Source: Euleptes europaea
Lineage: Eukaryota > Chordata > Lepidosauria > Squamata > Sphaerodactylidae
Direction of reading: 5' to 3'
DNA length: 64,000 nucleotides
NCBI RefSeq assembly: GCF_029931775.1
Contig: NC_079312.1
Span: forward strand, 124,432,872 to 124,496,871
The position numbers and the translations under genes were made by a program. Shown here in pieces: positions 44,596-58,185 of this stretch. The notes beneath the pieces are model-generated. The model was not told the origin of the DNA. It saw only the letters and a list, made by a program, of their open reading frames with translations, and ran no database searches. How positions within the stretch are numbered: the stretch's first letter is position 1; the number at the start of each line of letters is the position of its first letter.

Positions 44596-47540
44596 GCAGA
44601 CCAAAGAAAGGTTGGTTGGTGAATAGGAAGGAGAGAATGAAGCAGGAAAGGGAAATGTATGCGGTGGTTGCATGGAGACAAAGTAAAGTGGGGAAAAGCA
44701 ATATAAGAAAAATGAAAGCCCCCCCCCCCATCAAGTCCTTCTACTTTTATACATTTTCTGTGGTTGTTAGTCATAGGAGACAGCTAAAGACCTATGTGAA
44801 AGAACAAATCCCTGCCACACGCATACAATGTGGGATGTTTGTGCAATATTTAAGAATCCCCTCCCCCCCCTTCTTGTCAGTGTAGTGCCAATTAATGAGT
44901 TGGGCTGAGAGTGTTCCATTTGTGGTGTTTATTGAACAGGAAAAATATTTGCACTGTTGGGGGAGAGGGATAAGCAGCTACGTAGGACAATCCATTGGGG
45001 TCTGTAATATTAAACAGAGTGGAGGCTAAGTGCCTGGGAATAGGATGCTAATTTTTTTTAGGGATAGTGAATGAAGAGTAAACCGACTTTGGCAATTAAT
45101 TTGAATTTAAATCTCACCCTTACCTTGAAGGTTTAGAACAATACATTTCAAAGAACTCAAAATATAATAAAGGTGCCCCAATTTAAATTCAATCCAAGAC
45201 TAACACATTTTACATTGCTTCTGGAAGATGCTCATATACAAGCTTTGGCAAGTTAGCAGGGAAAAGGAATTTCATAGTTGCAGAACAGCCCTTGATTACT
45301 TTTCTGTAGGACCACGTTGCTTAAAGTTATGATAGAAATTGTATCATTTAGGCCATTTTCATAAGCTTATTTCCTAGCAGGATACCACTTCCAGATGTGA
45401 CAAACATACAGATCTTTTACTACATGTGGATGCAACTAGTGTTAGCACCAATCATAGCTTCGTAACAGACATACATGCATTTCCTTCTATGTTGCAGCAT
45501 ACATGCAGTTATCCTACACAGAAGTTGTATAAGCAATTGTTTTGTAGAACTACAGAAGGACACGTGGGTTCAAATCTCTATTTAACCATTAAACTGGGAG
45601 CACTTGGGCCAGTATTTCAGCATAACCTATCCCCCTAAGGAGAATGGGATCTTTAAAAAGTTTTTAAAAAACGAAATAGTTATTTGAAGCAACTCTAAGA
45701 GCACATGGAAATAGCTGTGCTTGGGTCTACTGCTGGGTGAGATCAGCAGATTAACAGGGTAACAGACCACTGTAGTAGGCTATTTCATTAGCACTGGTTA
45801 CTGCACATTGCTATTTAATGCATTAAAACAGAGGAGAGGAACAGAGAGCAATACCCTTCATTACACATTTTACTTTTTTGTGCAAATTAGAACAGTTCAC
45901 AGTGCTTTAAGATTTGCAAAGGGAAAAAGTCAGAAATGCTTGATGCTTCCTCTCAGTAGGAGTTTTGAGCCTCCTTTGACCTACGTGAGCCAAAATTCTA
46001 AGAAGGCAGATGTTACTCCTGATGAAACAAAAGGATATACAGAAGTATATACCAGAAAGAGCCATGGACATCAGAGTATTGCTGAGGTTTTACATTAGGA
46101 GTCATAGAGGGACAGGAAAAGAAACAAAAAATTAACATGAATCTTAATTTTCCTGATTCAGCCATGCTTCCACCTCCCAATCAACGCTCAACCTCAGCTA
46201 CTTAATCAATTCCCTTTATCCCATCACTTCCACAGCTCTATTTAGTCTATTATCACATTCCATTTTCTACAAATGAGTTTCCACATAGATGCAAGTACAT
46301 TGTAACGCAGCAACACTGTGCAAAATCTTTTATTTTTCACTTTGATGTTCTGAGATATCGATTCCTATCCTCTACCCCGGTGACAAATGCATTTAAAGAT
46401 GTATTCTTGGAATATTCTCCCAAGGGCATGTGAACTTACTTCCCAGCATCCTCAGCTACTCATGGTGGTAACTCACAGCATTTTACACTTGACGGTTGAA
46501 GAAGACATGCATCATTCAGAAAGACTGAGAACAGATTTGGGGGGCCCTTCCTCTTACTAAAGGAAAGGATACCTGTCTGCTTCCCCACCTGTATCCGAAA
46601 GAACATGAAAATGACAATAACACAAGCACCACCATGTACATTTGCCTTAACTCACGTTGAAACCCTGTCATAACACACTGGTGCAGCTGCTTTCAGGTAA
46701 ATGGAAGTCCTAATTAAGGTTGGCCCTGATTCTTGTAAGCAACTAGGAAATGCCAATTCTATGAAGTTTCATTCTTCAAGCAGAAACTGAGCTGGTAAAA
46801 GCTGAAGGCACCAAAGGAAGGGTGCAGCAAGCCAAGCTTAAATGCAACTGGTACCCCTCCTAGCCTTGAACCTTTTCAGTCTGACTAATACACAGAAAAA
46901 CCTATCTTAAGGGGTGCTAGAACAGGCTCTTTAGATATGACTAAAAGGAGAAGACAGTTTGGATGAGAAATAAAACAAGCAGCTCGTGTGCCCACCCAAA
47001 AGGGTTAAGATTAAGCTTCTCACAGTGTAAACCTATGCAGAATTACACCCTTTTAAGTTGATGGGCCTGTCAATCACCTAGCTTCCTACATTAATTTTTA
47101 AAGAAATAATTCTGCCTCTTGACAGCTCAAGAAGCTAGTTGGCGGTAAAGCCAAGAGTGTGGGATCAAAAACAAGAGGATGAAGCACTCAGAAAAGAAGT
47201 GTGGAAGGGGAGGAAGGAGCTGTCGTGGACTATGCCGTGTATGCTGAACCAGACTCTCCTCTGGACAAACAGGGATGATCAAGGACAGGGATCAATATAG
47301 CGATAAAATGGCACAATGAATAAGTATACCTGAACACCCCTTCCCCCCAAATTCTTCATCTGAAAGCATCCTTGGTTGTAGACTCCTCTGAAGACTGGAG
47401 TTCTTGCCTGCAAGGTGCAATACTTGGAGAGCTCTCCCTTGGCTGGCTCTCAAGTCTACAGTACCGCCTCTCCTTCCGCGCCCTAGGAAAAGCAGTCTCT
47501 TCCGAAGCAAGTCGAGAAGTAAGCATTCAGACTCCCCCCA
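44596..47540. other. Repeat-poor stretch downstream of SEC14L1
   Basis: Nothing recognised. It could hold an extended SEC14L1 3'UTR, since another AATAAA (minus strand) lies at about 46327-46332. Confidence 0.45.
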
Positions 47541-47559
47541 CCCAAAAATACAGTTCACA

Positions 47560-47565
47560 TTTATT
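47560..47565 (-). terminator. Candidate SEC14L1 polyadenylation signal (AATAAA)
   Basis: A canonical hexamer on the minus strand about 2.4 kb past the stop codon, with a T-rich segment following. It was chosen because the UTR upstream of it is otherwise uninterrupted; alternatives exist further down. Confidence 0.45.
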
Positions 47566-49077
47566 ATCGATACAAATTAAAAACAATCTTTTAAAGACTG
47601 TTATCTTATTACCAAGATTGAGGTAATATGTTTACAAAACATTTACAGAAACTGATATGAAGTTCATGAATACAGAGAAGGTTCGGCAGGGGCAAAATGG
47701 CTAAATTGAGTTCGTGGGAAGAAGGGCCAGTGGAATTGTCAGTTCTGGCAGGAAAGGGAAAGCACAGCGGTAACTGGAAAACACTAAGGAGAAGAGCAGG
47801 GGGTTAGTCAGGTCGTAGTAGCCATGGCACACTGCTAAGAAAAAAAGAGTCAAGTCTTGCTTTTTTGTGATGTATGGAGCCCCTCAAGTGTTTGTGCTTT
47901 GAGCTCTGAAAGATGCGTTAGACTTCTAGAGAAACAGTATCCCCCGAGGGACACTTCTGAGCAAACTTAAAGAGATCTTCAGACGGGAGAACTGGCTGCA
48001 ACTCAAAGGAAAAAAAAAGTTCTACAAAGCCAGACATTCTCTGGGCAGATGTGGACTGTTGAATGAAGCGGTTTCTTTACAGCTGTCAGCAAAATCGCCA
48101 TCTGAGAGAAAGAGAAGAAAGAAAGAAAGGGACCATCTTTCAAGACAGAGCCCTTAAAAGCGGGAAAGAGGATGTGCCCTTTTGCAGTGGGGCACCAGTG
48201 ATACTGAACTACCAGGGGGAGCTGTGCATGGCGCTGTGCTTCTACGGCAGGAACCATGTTCAGGCCCGCATACTAGGGATCAAAACTGCTACTGAAGGTA
48301 GCTGGCATCTAACTACCTAAACAACAGCAGGAGAAACAACACAGCGCGTGCGTGTTTATAAGAACTATCTAGATTGCCTCCCAACCCCAGTTAGCCAGTA
48401 CATAGTATACCTCACCTAGGCTGAATACTTAAAAAAACACAATTGTTAGTTGCCCGGTTTGAAAGGAAGTTATTTTCGTTGATATTTTATCTTCCTTTAA
48501 AAAACCCAAATCCTAAGCAAATCCTCTTCACCTCCCTGTTAAGAGATTACAAGTTGCATTTCACTGTTCTTTTACTTTTTTCAAAAGGAAATACCATCAC
48601 CATTATGTTTTACAAGCTGCCCCAGCAGAGAGTTTCTGGGCCCAGCCTGCCTTATAAAAGAATGGGCTCTTTACTTGAAGCAGATCTGATTGCCCCGGGG
48701 GGGGGGGCAAATATGGAGCCATTTCAGCAGTTTTTGCTCACTTTGGGAACTTATTTGCACTCCAACAAAACTGAACAGCTTTAATCTTGAGGTCTCCTGA
48801 ACCAGTTTCAAGCCGGAAGCATCTCAAAATATTAACTGTCTTACTGTTGGGGCTTAAAGAGCGTTGGGCTCTGGAATTTAAGTTTCCACTTTGGGGAACT
48901 TTGGCCTATTTGTGTCCTGGGTAGAGGGTTAAAGAGAGCAGGAAAAGAAGAATTGTTGCAGCCGCTCCTCCCTCTAATCAACTCCTGGCAGAAAGGAGAT
49001 CCCCAGCTGAGTGCTTGTTGAAGGTGAAAAAGATGCAGGTGTGGTGTGTTGATGTGCGTCCCCTCCCCCGCCCCAAA

Positions 49078-49104
49078 AAGAGAGAGAGAGAGAGAGAGAG
49101 AGAG
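49078..49104 (+). repeat. (AG)n microsatellite in SEC14L1 3'UTR
   Basis: AG run of about 25 bp. It reads as (CT)n in the transcript. Confidence 0.95.
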
Positions 49105-49345
49105 GAGACAGAGAAAGAAAGAAATGAACCTGAGAACCCAATGTAGGGCCAGCCTTGAGGCTGATTTGAGGAGAGCCTGCTCTAATCCTCTTCTTCCCCA
49201 ATCATCAGTGCTCAGAAATGTGAATTCAAGGCTGGGAAAAGAAAATCTTTCAATGCCCAAAGCTGGAATATGGCCTGAACGATGTGATCGAGTGAAAAAA
49301 TACCAGGTGTCAAAATGGCTTCCTGGGAGAGCCTGCGCCTCTTCC

Positions 49346-49361
49346 TCAGCAGAGGGCAGCA
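49346..49361 (+). promoter_or_regulatory. CTCF-like motif in SEC14L1 3'UTR
   Basis: TCAGCAGAGGGCAGCA fits the same core with a single mismatch at its first position. Confidence 0.3.
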
Positions 49362-49955
49362 ACGCATCTGTAACAAAAGCTGGGTAACAAGTTCAGCCAG
49401 TCACCAGCTGGCCCTTTCTGAAATGTCAAGCATCCAGCCACTGTCTCCTCCAAGTCTTAACAGAGGGGCAGTTAATACAGGAGGGGAGGGGGGGATTGCA
49501 GCAGCAGGAAAGGAGAAAGTTTTTTTGAAACCCAGCGAGACAATCATGGGCAGCAGCAGCAGCCTTGGATTAGTTTAGGTTTCTAACGCACTACAGGATT
49601 TTCTGGTAGGGTGTTAATTGCTTTTTTAAATTAAGTTCTCGACCAATACATTGATTACTTGTTTCTTTCGTTCCAAAACAGCCCTCGCAATTCCAAGTTA
49701 GGGGTTGAGCAAGCAGGTTTAGAAAGTATTATGGCTACTGAGTTAGGTTTAGACACACTTGCTTTGAGATCTAGTTCAAACAAAACCATTACATTTAAAT
49801 GCAAACAGCTACTTTACTATCTATAAAAAGGCCTTCCACTTTTTTTTTTGTTTTTTTTGCAATTTGTCACTGATGGTTATGCTGCGTTTGTGGTTGGCCT
49901 CCACAGACGAGGGTCCAGCCATCTCATCCTTTGGCTTTTTTTGCTGGCTGTGGCA

Positions 49956-50061
49956 CTACCTGGAAATCATGGAGCTGGAGTGAGACTGGCTGGAAGAGGT
50001 TGTAGCAGCACTGAGCTGAGAAAATCCACTGTGGCTCGATTCCAGGCTGCTCATGGACCCT
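49956..50061 (-). CDS. SEC14L1: SEC14L1 terminal coding exon
   Basis: 106 nt of coding sequence after a GCTGCAG acceptor. One base completes Arg, then it reads GSMSSLESSHSGFSQLSAAT and TSSSQSHSSSMISR before a TAG stop at 49956-49958. The Ser/Thr-rich tail follows the GOLD domain and is close to the human C terminus as I remember it. The donor-acceptor phase matches the 53467 exon. The exon continues without interruption into the 3'UTR. Confidence 0.95.
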
Positions 50062-50199
50062 CTGCAGCGAGAGAGAGACACACACACACACAAAGACATA
50101 AGAGAGACGTGTTAGAGACGAGTTCTGCTTTGTGCATCTTTACCATGCTACTTGTTTTAGCTTCTGTCTCTGGGCCCAACAGATTACAGTGTCATGTCA

Positions 50200-50556
50200 T
50201 GTCAAGTTTATTGTATAAGGCCATATGCCTGATTTTCTTGGCCGCCAGGCCAAACAGTGGCATTTTTCGGGAAATATAAGGGTCCATTTCTGATAACTAA
50301 CAGATTAATCTGTCAACATCAGATGATAACTGGGACACTGAAAGAATGTTTGCCAAAAACTTGTTCCGGGGCTCAGTGTATAAAGGACAGGCCAGGACAT
50401 AATGGGGGAGATCTTCTACTGAACCACCACATATACAAATGCGTTGAGCCCGAGGTTGTTGTTTTTTTAAAGAAATGGCCTGCAAGTAGCTCTGCGAGCA
50501 TAGTTTGGAAACGCAGCGATGAAAGGGCGACAGATTACAGTGAACAACAATCACCT
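50200..50556 (-). mobile_element. LINE C-terminal fragment in the last SEC14L1 intron
   Basis: On the minus strand a frame reads ICICGGSVEDLPHYVLACPL then YTEPRNKFLANIL, the CxxC...H...C knuckle found at the C terminus of many non-LTR retrotransposon proteins. A short 3' tail with ACATGACATGAC repeats follows. It lies about 140 bp upstream of the last SEC14L1 coding exon, in the same orientation. Confidence 0.65.
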
Positions 50557-50938
50557 GACAGCTCCTCCTCTCGATACCCAGGACAGAAAGATCTCCTCTC
50601 TCTCAAATCCTTTACGCAGTGAATCGAGCGAAGGGTCTCTTATCTCATGCTGAGCACAAGACCACCCTCTTGTCTCCTCCCCCATTCCTCTGGCCCCTGC
50701 AGAGCACTCAGCACGGCGGGGGGGGGTCTTGTTTCTCACTTCGCCAAAGCCTGATATGGAGGCAAGATGCCACTCAAATCTCTGGCGTTGCTACTGACCT
50801 TCTCAGTGCTTGGCATCCTGAGCAAGGCCTGCTTTACATGGCCATGTACTTCCAGAGGGCAAGGTGAATGAAGTGTCATTTCCCTCATCTCAAACCTCCA
50901 GCTCACCCCCAGATTCAAGAAATTAGTTAAATAGTAAC

Positions 50939-51090
50939 ATTTTTATTTATTTATTTTTAGACTTATATTCCCGCCCTTTCTCCTGGCCAAAGCCGGGCTC
51001 AGGGCGGCCAACATCAAAGATAAAACACCATAAAGCACACTAAAAGCATACAATTTATCCCAGTTAAAAAACATAATCTCTGGTTTAAAA
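50939..51090 (-). mobile_element. LINE 3' tail (L2/CR1-like), reverse
   Basis: TTTATTTATTTATTTTTAGA, TTCCCGCCCTTTCTCC and CTCAGGGCGGCCAACATC are a reversed LINE 3' end with A-rich tail. Confidence 0.6.
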
Positions 51091-51535
51091 ATTAGATGGA
51101 ACTCATTTGCTTCCTCACAGGAACCATGGCCGGCCCGGGGAAGCAGTTAAGGGTACCCTATTAACATCTAACAAGATAAAAAGATTTTCTTTCTATTTCT
51201 TTGCAGCAAGAAATTTTCAGGAATCACACTGCCATTTGTGGTCAAAGTCTGAAACTGATGTAACCAACCGACTTCTCCAACACACTGATGAGCTTGGCTG
51301 CAAGACTGAAGTGGAGCATCAGGAGTGGCCAAGGTGGGTACCATCCTCCCTTCAAGAGGTTGGAGGAAACAGAGGCGTCAATGCAATACTTGGTAGAAAG
51401 AGCAAGGCACCCTGCAATCTTTTTGCCTAAATGCTCCCTTTCCTCAAATCAAGGCAGCGAGGGCGCCTTTAAACAGCTGTACCATCAACTAGCTTCTCAT
51501 ACAGTCTGGCCTGGGATATCCTACACAGCTACACA

Positions 51536-51866
51536 TAGTTAAATTGTGGAACTCCCTGCCCCAGGATGCAGTAATGGCTGTCATCTTGGAAGGCTTTAAG
51601 AGGGGTGTGGACATGTTCATGGAGGCCAGAGCTATTCATGGCTACTAGTAAAAATGGATACTATTCATGATGCATACCTATTATCTCCAGGATCAGAGGA
51701 GCATGCCTATTGTCTTGGGTAATGTGGGACACAGGCAGGACAATGCTGCTGCTGTTGTCTTGTTTGTGGGCTTCCTAGAGGCACCTGGTTGGCCACTATG
51801 TGAACAGACCGCTGGACTGGATGGACCTTGGTCTGATCCAGCATGGAGCTTCTTATGTTCTTACTG
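51536..51866 (+). mobile_element. CR1-like LINE 3' end in last SEC14L1 intron
   Basis: GTGGAACTCCCTGCCCCAGG, GGCTTCCTAGAGGCACCTGG, TGGTCTGATCCAGCATGGAG, then TTATGTTCTTA. Antisense to SEC14L1. Confidence 0.78.
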
Positions 51867-52617
51867 TTTCAAGTATATATGATATAGAGCCTGGTTTCAT
51901 GACAATCTGGACTCCTTTGAAACACCATCCTTGCTTTTATGACAACAACAAAGCCTGGAGACTCACGCCTGGTCACTTGCAAAAAATTAGAAACAGGACT
52001 AACCTAGCTTTGACTGAACAGGACCTTGACAGCCTCGTTAGCTTCTAATCCTTCCTTCATGATTACTTCTCTTTCTTAAACCCTGGTCCCATGAATACCA
52101 ATCACTATGGTTCTTAGTTTTCTGTTGCTTTCTGGTACCCGTCTTGCCAGATTTACTATTTAACGAACCTACACAGTTTGGATTTTTTTGGAAACCAGAG
52201 AACACGTAACCACGCACACAGTCCTATGCAGGCAAAACATTCAATTCTGCACAAAACCTCTGTATAAATTTTATAAAATAACTATGTACTCAATACAGAC
52301 TTCGAAGTAAGGAACCCAAAGCCATGCTTGTCCTATTACAACTTTGGAAAAGTTAGAATCCTTGTGAAATACAGATACTTTGTGGGTGGGATGGAGCAAC
52401 GGCAAGCAAAGTGAAAGAAAGGCTTTTACAGTAAAGAGGATGGGAAGGAAGCAAGATGCCGTGCTGTGACATATAAGGTGCTACTGATGCTGAACCACTC
52501 AGCAGCAGAAAGGTGCAGTCCAGAGTAGGAATCAGCCATGTGCTTCCACCTCTGAAATTTTTCCCACCTAAAAGGCCCCAAGGCAAAAAACCCAGCATTT
52601 AAAGTGGCAGACTCCCC

Positions 52618-53288
52618 AATATGTTGTCAAAGGCAATAATTTTCTGACCTTAGATTTCACTTGAAATCCAGCCCCTTTGCAAAAAGGACATATTTCTAGT
52701 AATTCACCTCGGGATAAGACTGACTTCATACTAACTTGTACGCACTGACAGCATCTGGGAATTGTTGTGCGAATGTAACCCAGAAGCCATATTTCCTGTT
52801 CCTCATGTTTCCAAGTGTTAGGTACCAAAAGTATGTGCATGATGGTTGGGATCTTGGCTCAGATTAGATTGGTAAAAAAAATGGTAGAAAAATTTAACCA
52901 TTCTATCAGCTGACCTCCGTTCCCTTCCCTCTTTGTTCTTCCCTTCCCTTCCTTTCCCCCCTTCTCTTCTTTGTCCTTTCCCCCTTCTCCTTGTTCCCTC
53001 TTCTTGCCCCTTTTCTTTGGAGGACCTGGGACTTTCTGGGTCAATGTTGGTCTCCTGAGTATCACCTTAGACCATCCTCACCATCGAGGATATTCTTGTT
53101 ATTTCTAAGAAGCGGTTATAGAGTTAAGACGCCATCTTGTTAATCTAAATTGGACGATTGGTCTAAAATTGTATGTTTTAATCTTACATTTATATTGTAA
53201 TATGTTGTGAGTTGTTATTGTTGGAAGCTGTCCGAAACCTGGCCTCGCCAGGAAAGGGCAGGGTATAAGTTAAATAAAATAAAATAAA
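52618..53288 (+). mobile_element. Probable LINE insertion with 17 bp TSD and A-rich tail
   Basis: AAAGTGGCAGACTCCCC occurs at 52601-52617 and 53289-53305. The sequence before the second copy ends GGGCAGGGTATAAGTTAAAT and (AAAAT)n, a LINE-type tail. The interior includes a C/T-rich run (52920-53000). The left boundary is fixed only by the direct repeat. Confidence 0.65.
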
Positions 53289-53420
53289 AAAGTGGCAGAC
53301 TCCCCTGGATGGTCTAAGGTGATATTGCTCTAGGGAAAGTCCTTCACAGCTTAGCTTTATGGCAAAAGAAAACAACAACATATATTTTGGTTTTCCTTTA
53401 CAAGACTTTCCCCCCTGTTA

Positions 53421-53645
<225 letters not shown>

Positions 53646-55178
53646 CTAAAAGCAACGGCAGAGAAAGGCAGCAGTGGGCTTGTTGAAGGCTCTTGTCTGT
53701 GCCTCAGGACGAAGAGACAGCCACCTCCTAAAGTGCCCCACGTGGCAACACGACCACAAGGGAAGAGACAGTTAGCAGAATTGAACTCAGCTGCTGTGGG
53801 ACTGGGGTGACAGTCAGCTCCCGACATGGGCAGATCTCCCCATGCCTCCAAAAGAGACTGGCTGGCAGTCCTAGGACTTGCCTTGCTTTCATGAAATTCA
53901 GGTCTCTGATTACTTGCCCTACCAGCCACCCCTGGCGTGTGTATGATATTGGGGTTTTTTCCTGTTCTTTGCTTGCAGCACACTAATCTGAGTGGCAAGG
54001 ATTAAACTGGTAAGAGCTGCATATGGAAGATCCTTCTTCGTCTGATCCACATGTTAGTTTCAGTTCAAGGAATACCTACAAGGCCTTCAAACCAGTCTTT
54101 CAGGAAAATGTTTATATAGGAAGTTGCCAAGCACAGTATTGGAAAGCAGCTAATACATGGGTGTCTTTCACTTTAGTGGGGATTCTTAGGGCCCATGTAG
54201 CACTAGTTTTTTTGATATCTAATGCCCCAGTGCCAGGATGGCAATGGGAATACAAATAGTGAAATATGGGGGGGGGGGATATTGCACATAGAAACCTATG
54301 AGGAAAGAGCGGCTGAAGGAAAATACAGGAGGCCAGCCAACCTGACCAGCAGGGGTGAAGCTGACAACCTGGCCTTTTCCACACCTTCAGTTCTGACCCC
54401 ATTCACCTCTCCTGTTCTGATCAACTTGGCTTACCTTGCTTGGCTTACCTTGCTTTTGGCTACCAGCCAAAAGAAATCAGCCCTTTTGGCATGGTGTGTG
54501 GACATATTCCACATCTTCATTCAGTCACCTATATCAGTTTGTGAACTAAACCCTGTTCATATTCATTTTAAAATAAATATGCACACGGATGGTTTCCCAC
54601 TGTGGCTTAGGGAGAGCTGCCTCTTTGTTTTAGTGATTTTCCCCTATGCTGTTTCAGAGGAATCCGATGCCTTGTTCTATTCCTCTCCTAACAAGAGAGG
54701 TGAATTACACCTCCGTACGACTGATCCTCATGCACAACTGCAGACTGCATGCATGGACGTCTGCACGCTCACCTGTGGAACAGATGGCTAGAACTGTCCT
54801 GGGTAATGGGCAGAAGGCAGTGCAAGATAAGCAGCAGAGGACTGCGGGGGGGGGGGTGAACTCGAGAAATGCTGTCCTAACGGATCTCACAGAGCCTTTC
54901 TGCCAGAGGCACTCAAATGGCACACTTTAGATTAGGAAGCTCGTAAGACAAAGTTTATTTCCAAAGACTCCATGGCTATATATATTTAGCAGTTTTCTTG
55001 GAACTGGCTAGCTACCCTTGGCTCAAGATCACAGAAAAACAGGTTGAGCGCGCTGTACTGTTAGTCCCATCAGAAAACTGAACAGTGATTGAGGAGAAGG
55101 ATTTTTACTGTCTGCCATGCACTACTTTCAGAGGGCATTCCATCAGAAGCCAAGCCATGGACTATGGGTCTTACTCAC

Positions 55179-55430
55179 CTGGACGCTCTCCCCCTCCTTG
55201 CAGATGAGCGGAGACTCCACCATACTGTAGTCCCGCCCCAGCTGCCAGGCTTTTTCTATCAGCTGAACGTTGTTGCCACCAGGAGAGGTAATGCTGTGGG
55301 CCCCCATGGAGTCCTTTTTAGGAGGCTGTGGTGCTCTCTTGGAGTGATAGATGTTAAAGACGATGTCACCTTTACAAACATCAAAATCCCAGGTGATCAC
55401 AGAGGAAGCTTCCACAATCTGAATGAAAAT
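55179..55430 (-). CDS. SEC14L1: SEC14L1 exon, GOLD domain part 1
   Basis: 252 nt (84 codons), CCAG acceptor and GTGAGT donor. It reads IFIQIVEASSVITWDFDVCK, GDIVFNIYHSKRAPQPPKKD, a Ser/Gly/Asn-rich loop, then WQLGRDYSMVESPLICKEG and ESVQ. The W-x-F plus VCKGDI pattern is the GOLD (Golgi dynamics) beta-sandwich start. It covers about residues 538-621. It is the largest SEC14L1 exon in the window. Confidence 0.96.
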
Positions 55431-55727
55431 CTGGAGGGGAAATAGATAGCATTAGAAGCTCAGCAAACGCAGACATTTTGCAGACTGAGAAGCAACCTCA
55501 CCGCAACCCGCTGCCAGATTCACTTTTAACGAACCCTACATCATTGTCTTTATTCACTGTGGCACTGGCTCATAAGCGAATGGGAAGTTAATTGTTTCTG
55601 CACCCAGCTTCATAACAGGCAGCACATTATTTAATACAGACAATCAAACCAATCCAAGAGCACAAAATGATCCCCATAAACCATGTTTACAGCGCACATA
55701 ATATCAGTTTTCACTTTTGGTGGCAGA

Positions 55728-55890
55728 AAGTGCTGCCAAGTCGCAGCTGACTTATGGTGGACCCCTCAAGGGGTTTTCAAGCCATGAGATGAGCGGAGGT
55801 GGTTTGGTCATTGCCTGCTTCTGTATAGCAACCCTGGACTTCCTTAGCGGCCTCCCTTCCAAGCACTAACCAGAGCCTACGCCGATCTTT
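55728..55890 (-). mobile_element. 5S rRNA-headed SINE, older copy in a SEC14L1 intron
   Basis: Reverse copy: AAGTCGCAGCTGACTTATGG (tail side) to CTCCCTTCCAAGCACTAACC (5S-like side). More diverged than the 24663-28749 copy and 5'-truncated. Confidence 0.82.
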
Positions 55891-56412
55891 CAAGAAATAG
55901 TGGTAGAAAGACTGGAGTAGATGGCTCAGATATTTCTCCAATTATTACATATATAAAAGCAGATTAAATTAAATATGCTGAAGAAATTGACAAGATCTCT
56001 GAAGAGTATGGCTTCATTTCTAGTGCTCAGCCAACAGTACAGAACAGGAAAATACATGCAATCCCCTCACCATATGTTTTTTTGCTAAGAAGAGGCTTGA
56101 GCTTTTAATACCCCCCACTATCTTTCCAGCAGGACTAGGAAAAGCAAGTGGTATCCTCCTAACCACTGGTAATGAGAAACACCAGCAATTAAGTTTACGA
56201 CTCAGGCAAGTTGACCCCTTACAAGGGTATGAGCAACTGGCTCCAAGGCCCGTCTTGCTAAGGAAGAAACCTCAGGAGAAGTCTTGTACAAGGCCTTCAT
56301 TTGTCACCTCCTTCTCCATGAGCCAGAAAGTCACAAATCTTTCTGATCACTAAGGAAGAGCTACGAACCTGCAGATATCCTTACTTCATGCAAACAAGTT
56401 TGCTAACAATTA

Positions 56413-56658
<246 letters not shown>

Positions 56659-57154
56659 TCAGCACTACAACTCTGACAGAAACACTCCCGGTAGAATGTG
56701 CTAGGAAGTCATAATTCAGTTAGCAAAGAGTTTTCTTCACTTCAGTGAAAGCAAGGTTTAATGTATTACCGAGCGGTACGCATTCTCACTCATTTGTAAG
56801 AAGATAAAAAATACACCACCATTTTAGATAAAAGCGAGGATGCTATGTTCTTGTGAAAAAGATTTTTGTGATTGTTTATACAGAGAACAATTCCCATCCG
56901 AATGTCTATTTAAGCAGCTATATCCTGCAATCACCAAATCCTCGGGAAGTTCCCACAAGGTGTTAGTCCATGTTATATAGCTAAAAATAAAACATATCAG
57001 AGATGGAATGAATCTATGCCATGGTGTGGGTGGCACACAGCAATTATAAAGTCAATCTTTAAAAAAAGCAAACCACCATCAGTAAATGCTTTGTTAGAAA
57101 TGAGGGACATGTGTGCCAGGTAGTTCTGAGAATGTAATCAAGAACATCTGGAAG

Positions 57155-57315
57155 CTAACACTTTGCCTTTATATACTGCCCTACATACGTTCTCCATAAT
57201 CTTTCACACAGCCTTGTAAGGTAGGTCACCATCATTCCCATACTGCAGGAGGAAGGGATTAGGAGACAACAGCTTGTGGAAGACTACTTGTTGAGCTGAG
57301 ATTTAAAGAGGGGGA
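57155..57315 (-). mobile_element. Old SINE/LINE-tail fragment in a SEC14L1 intron
   Basis: TTTATATACTGCCCTACATA, CACAGCCTTGTAAGGTAGGT and ATTCCCATACTGCAGGAGG resemble reversed SINE body blocks; strongly diverged. Confidence 0.45.
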
Positions 57316-57589
57316 TTTCTCAGTTCCCTATTACAGCCAATATTTAAACACAATACGAGTAAGCACCTCTTGACAAGTCAATCAGCTACTATATAGTTAC
57401 ACTCCAATGATTATGCTGTGACTGATTATATAGTTCATCTTGTTTCTTAAGCAATGCTCCAGGAATTATAATCTATTCATGTTGTACCACAGATATTGTC
57501 TGGATTAAAATAAATCTGAACGTGAAAGCTCAGATATAATTTTGGTGGTATATTTTTTTTTAATTTTAAAAGAGCACATAATTCTGCTA

Positions 57590-57760
<171 letters not shown>

Positions 57761-57876
57761 CTACAATGGCCAACTCCTCAACTAGCTTCCAAATATTCAC
57801 TATACTTCCCGGCCACAAAAAAATATTGATTTCCTAATTGGAGTTCTTGGTTTGATTACAAAAACCAAAGACCCTA

Positions 57877-58185
<309 letters not shown>

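Larger units (their letters stand above)
47541..49955 (-). other. SEC14L1: SEC14L1 3'UTR (probable extent)
   Basis: Non-coding sequence directly after the SEC14L1 stop, largely free of recognised interspersed repeats. Reading along the minus strand, AATAAA occurs at 47565-47560, followed by a T/G-containing stretch, so cleavage near 47541 is plausible and gives a UTR of about 2.4 kb. A second candidate signal lies at about 46327-46332. The region holds an (AG)n run at 49080-49103 and a CTCF-like motif near 49346-49361. The extent is inferred, not proved. Confidence 0.5.

Noticed and set aside
1-47540. SEPTIN9 or other host exons downstream of SEC14L1
   Set aside because: No frame matches the septin GTPase core or the SEPTIN9 N terminus; no other conserved exon pair was seen.
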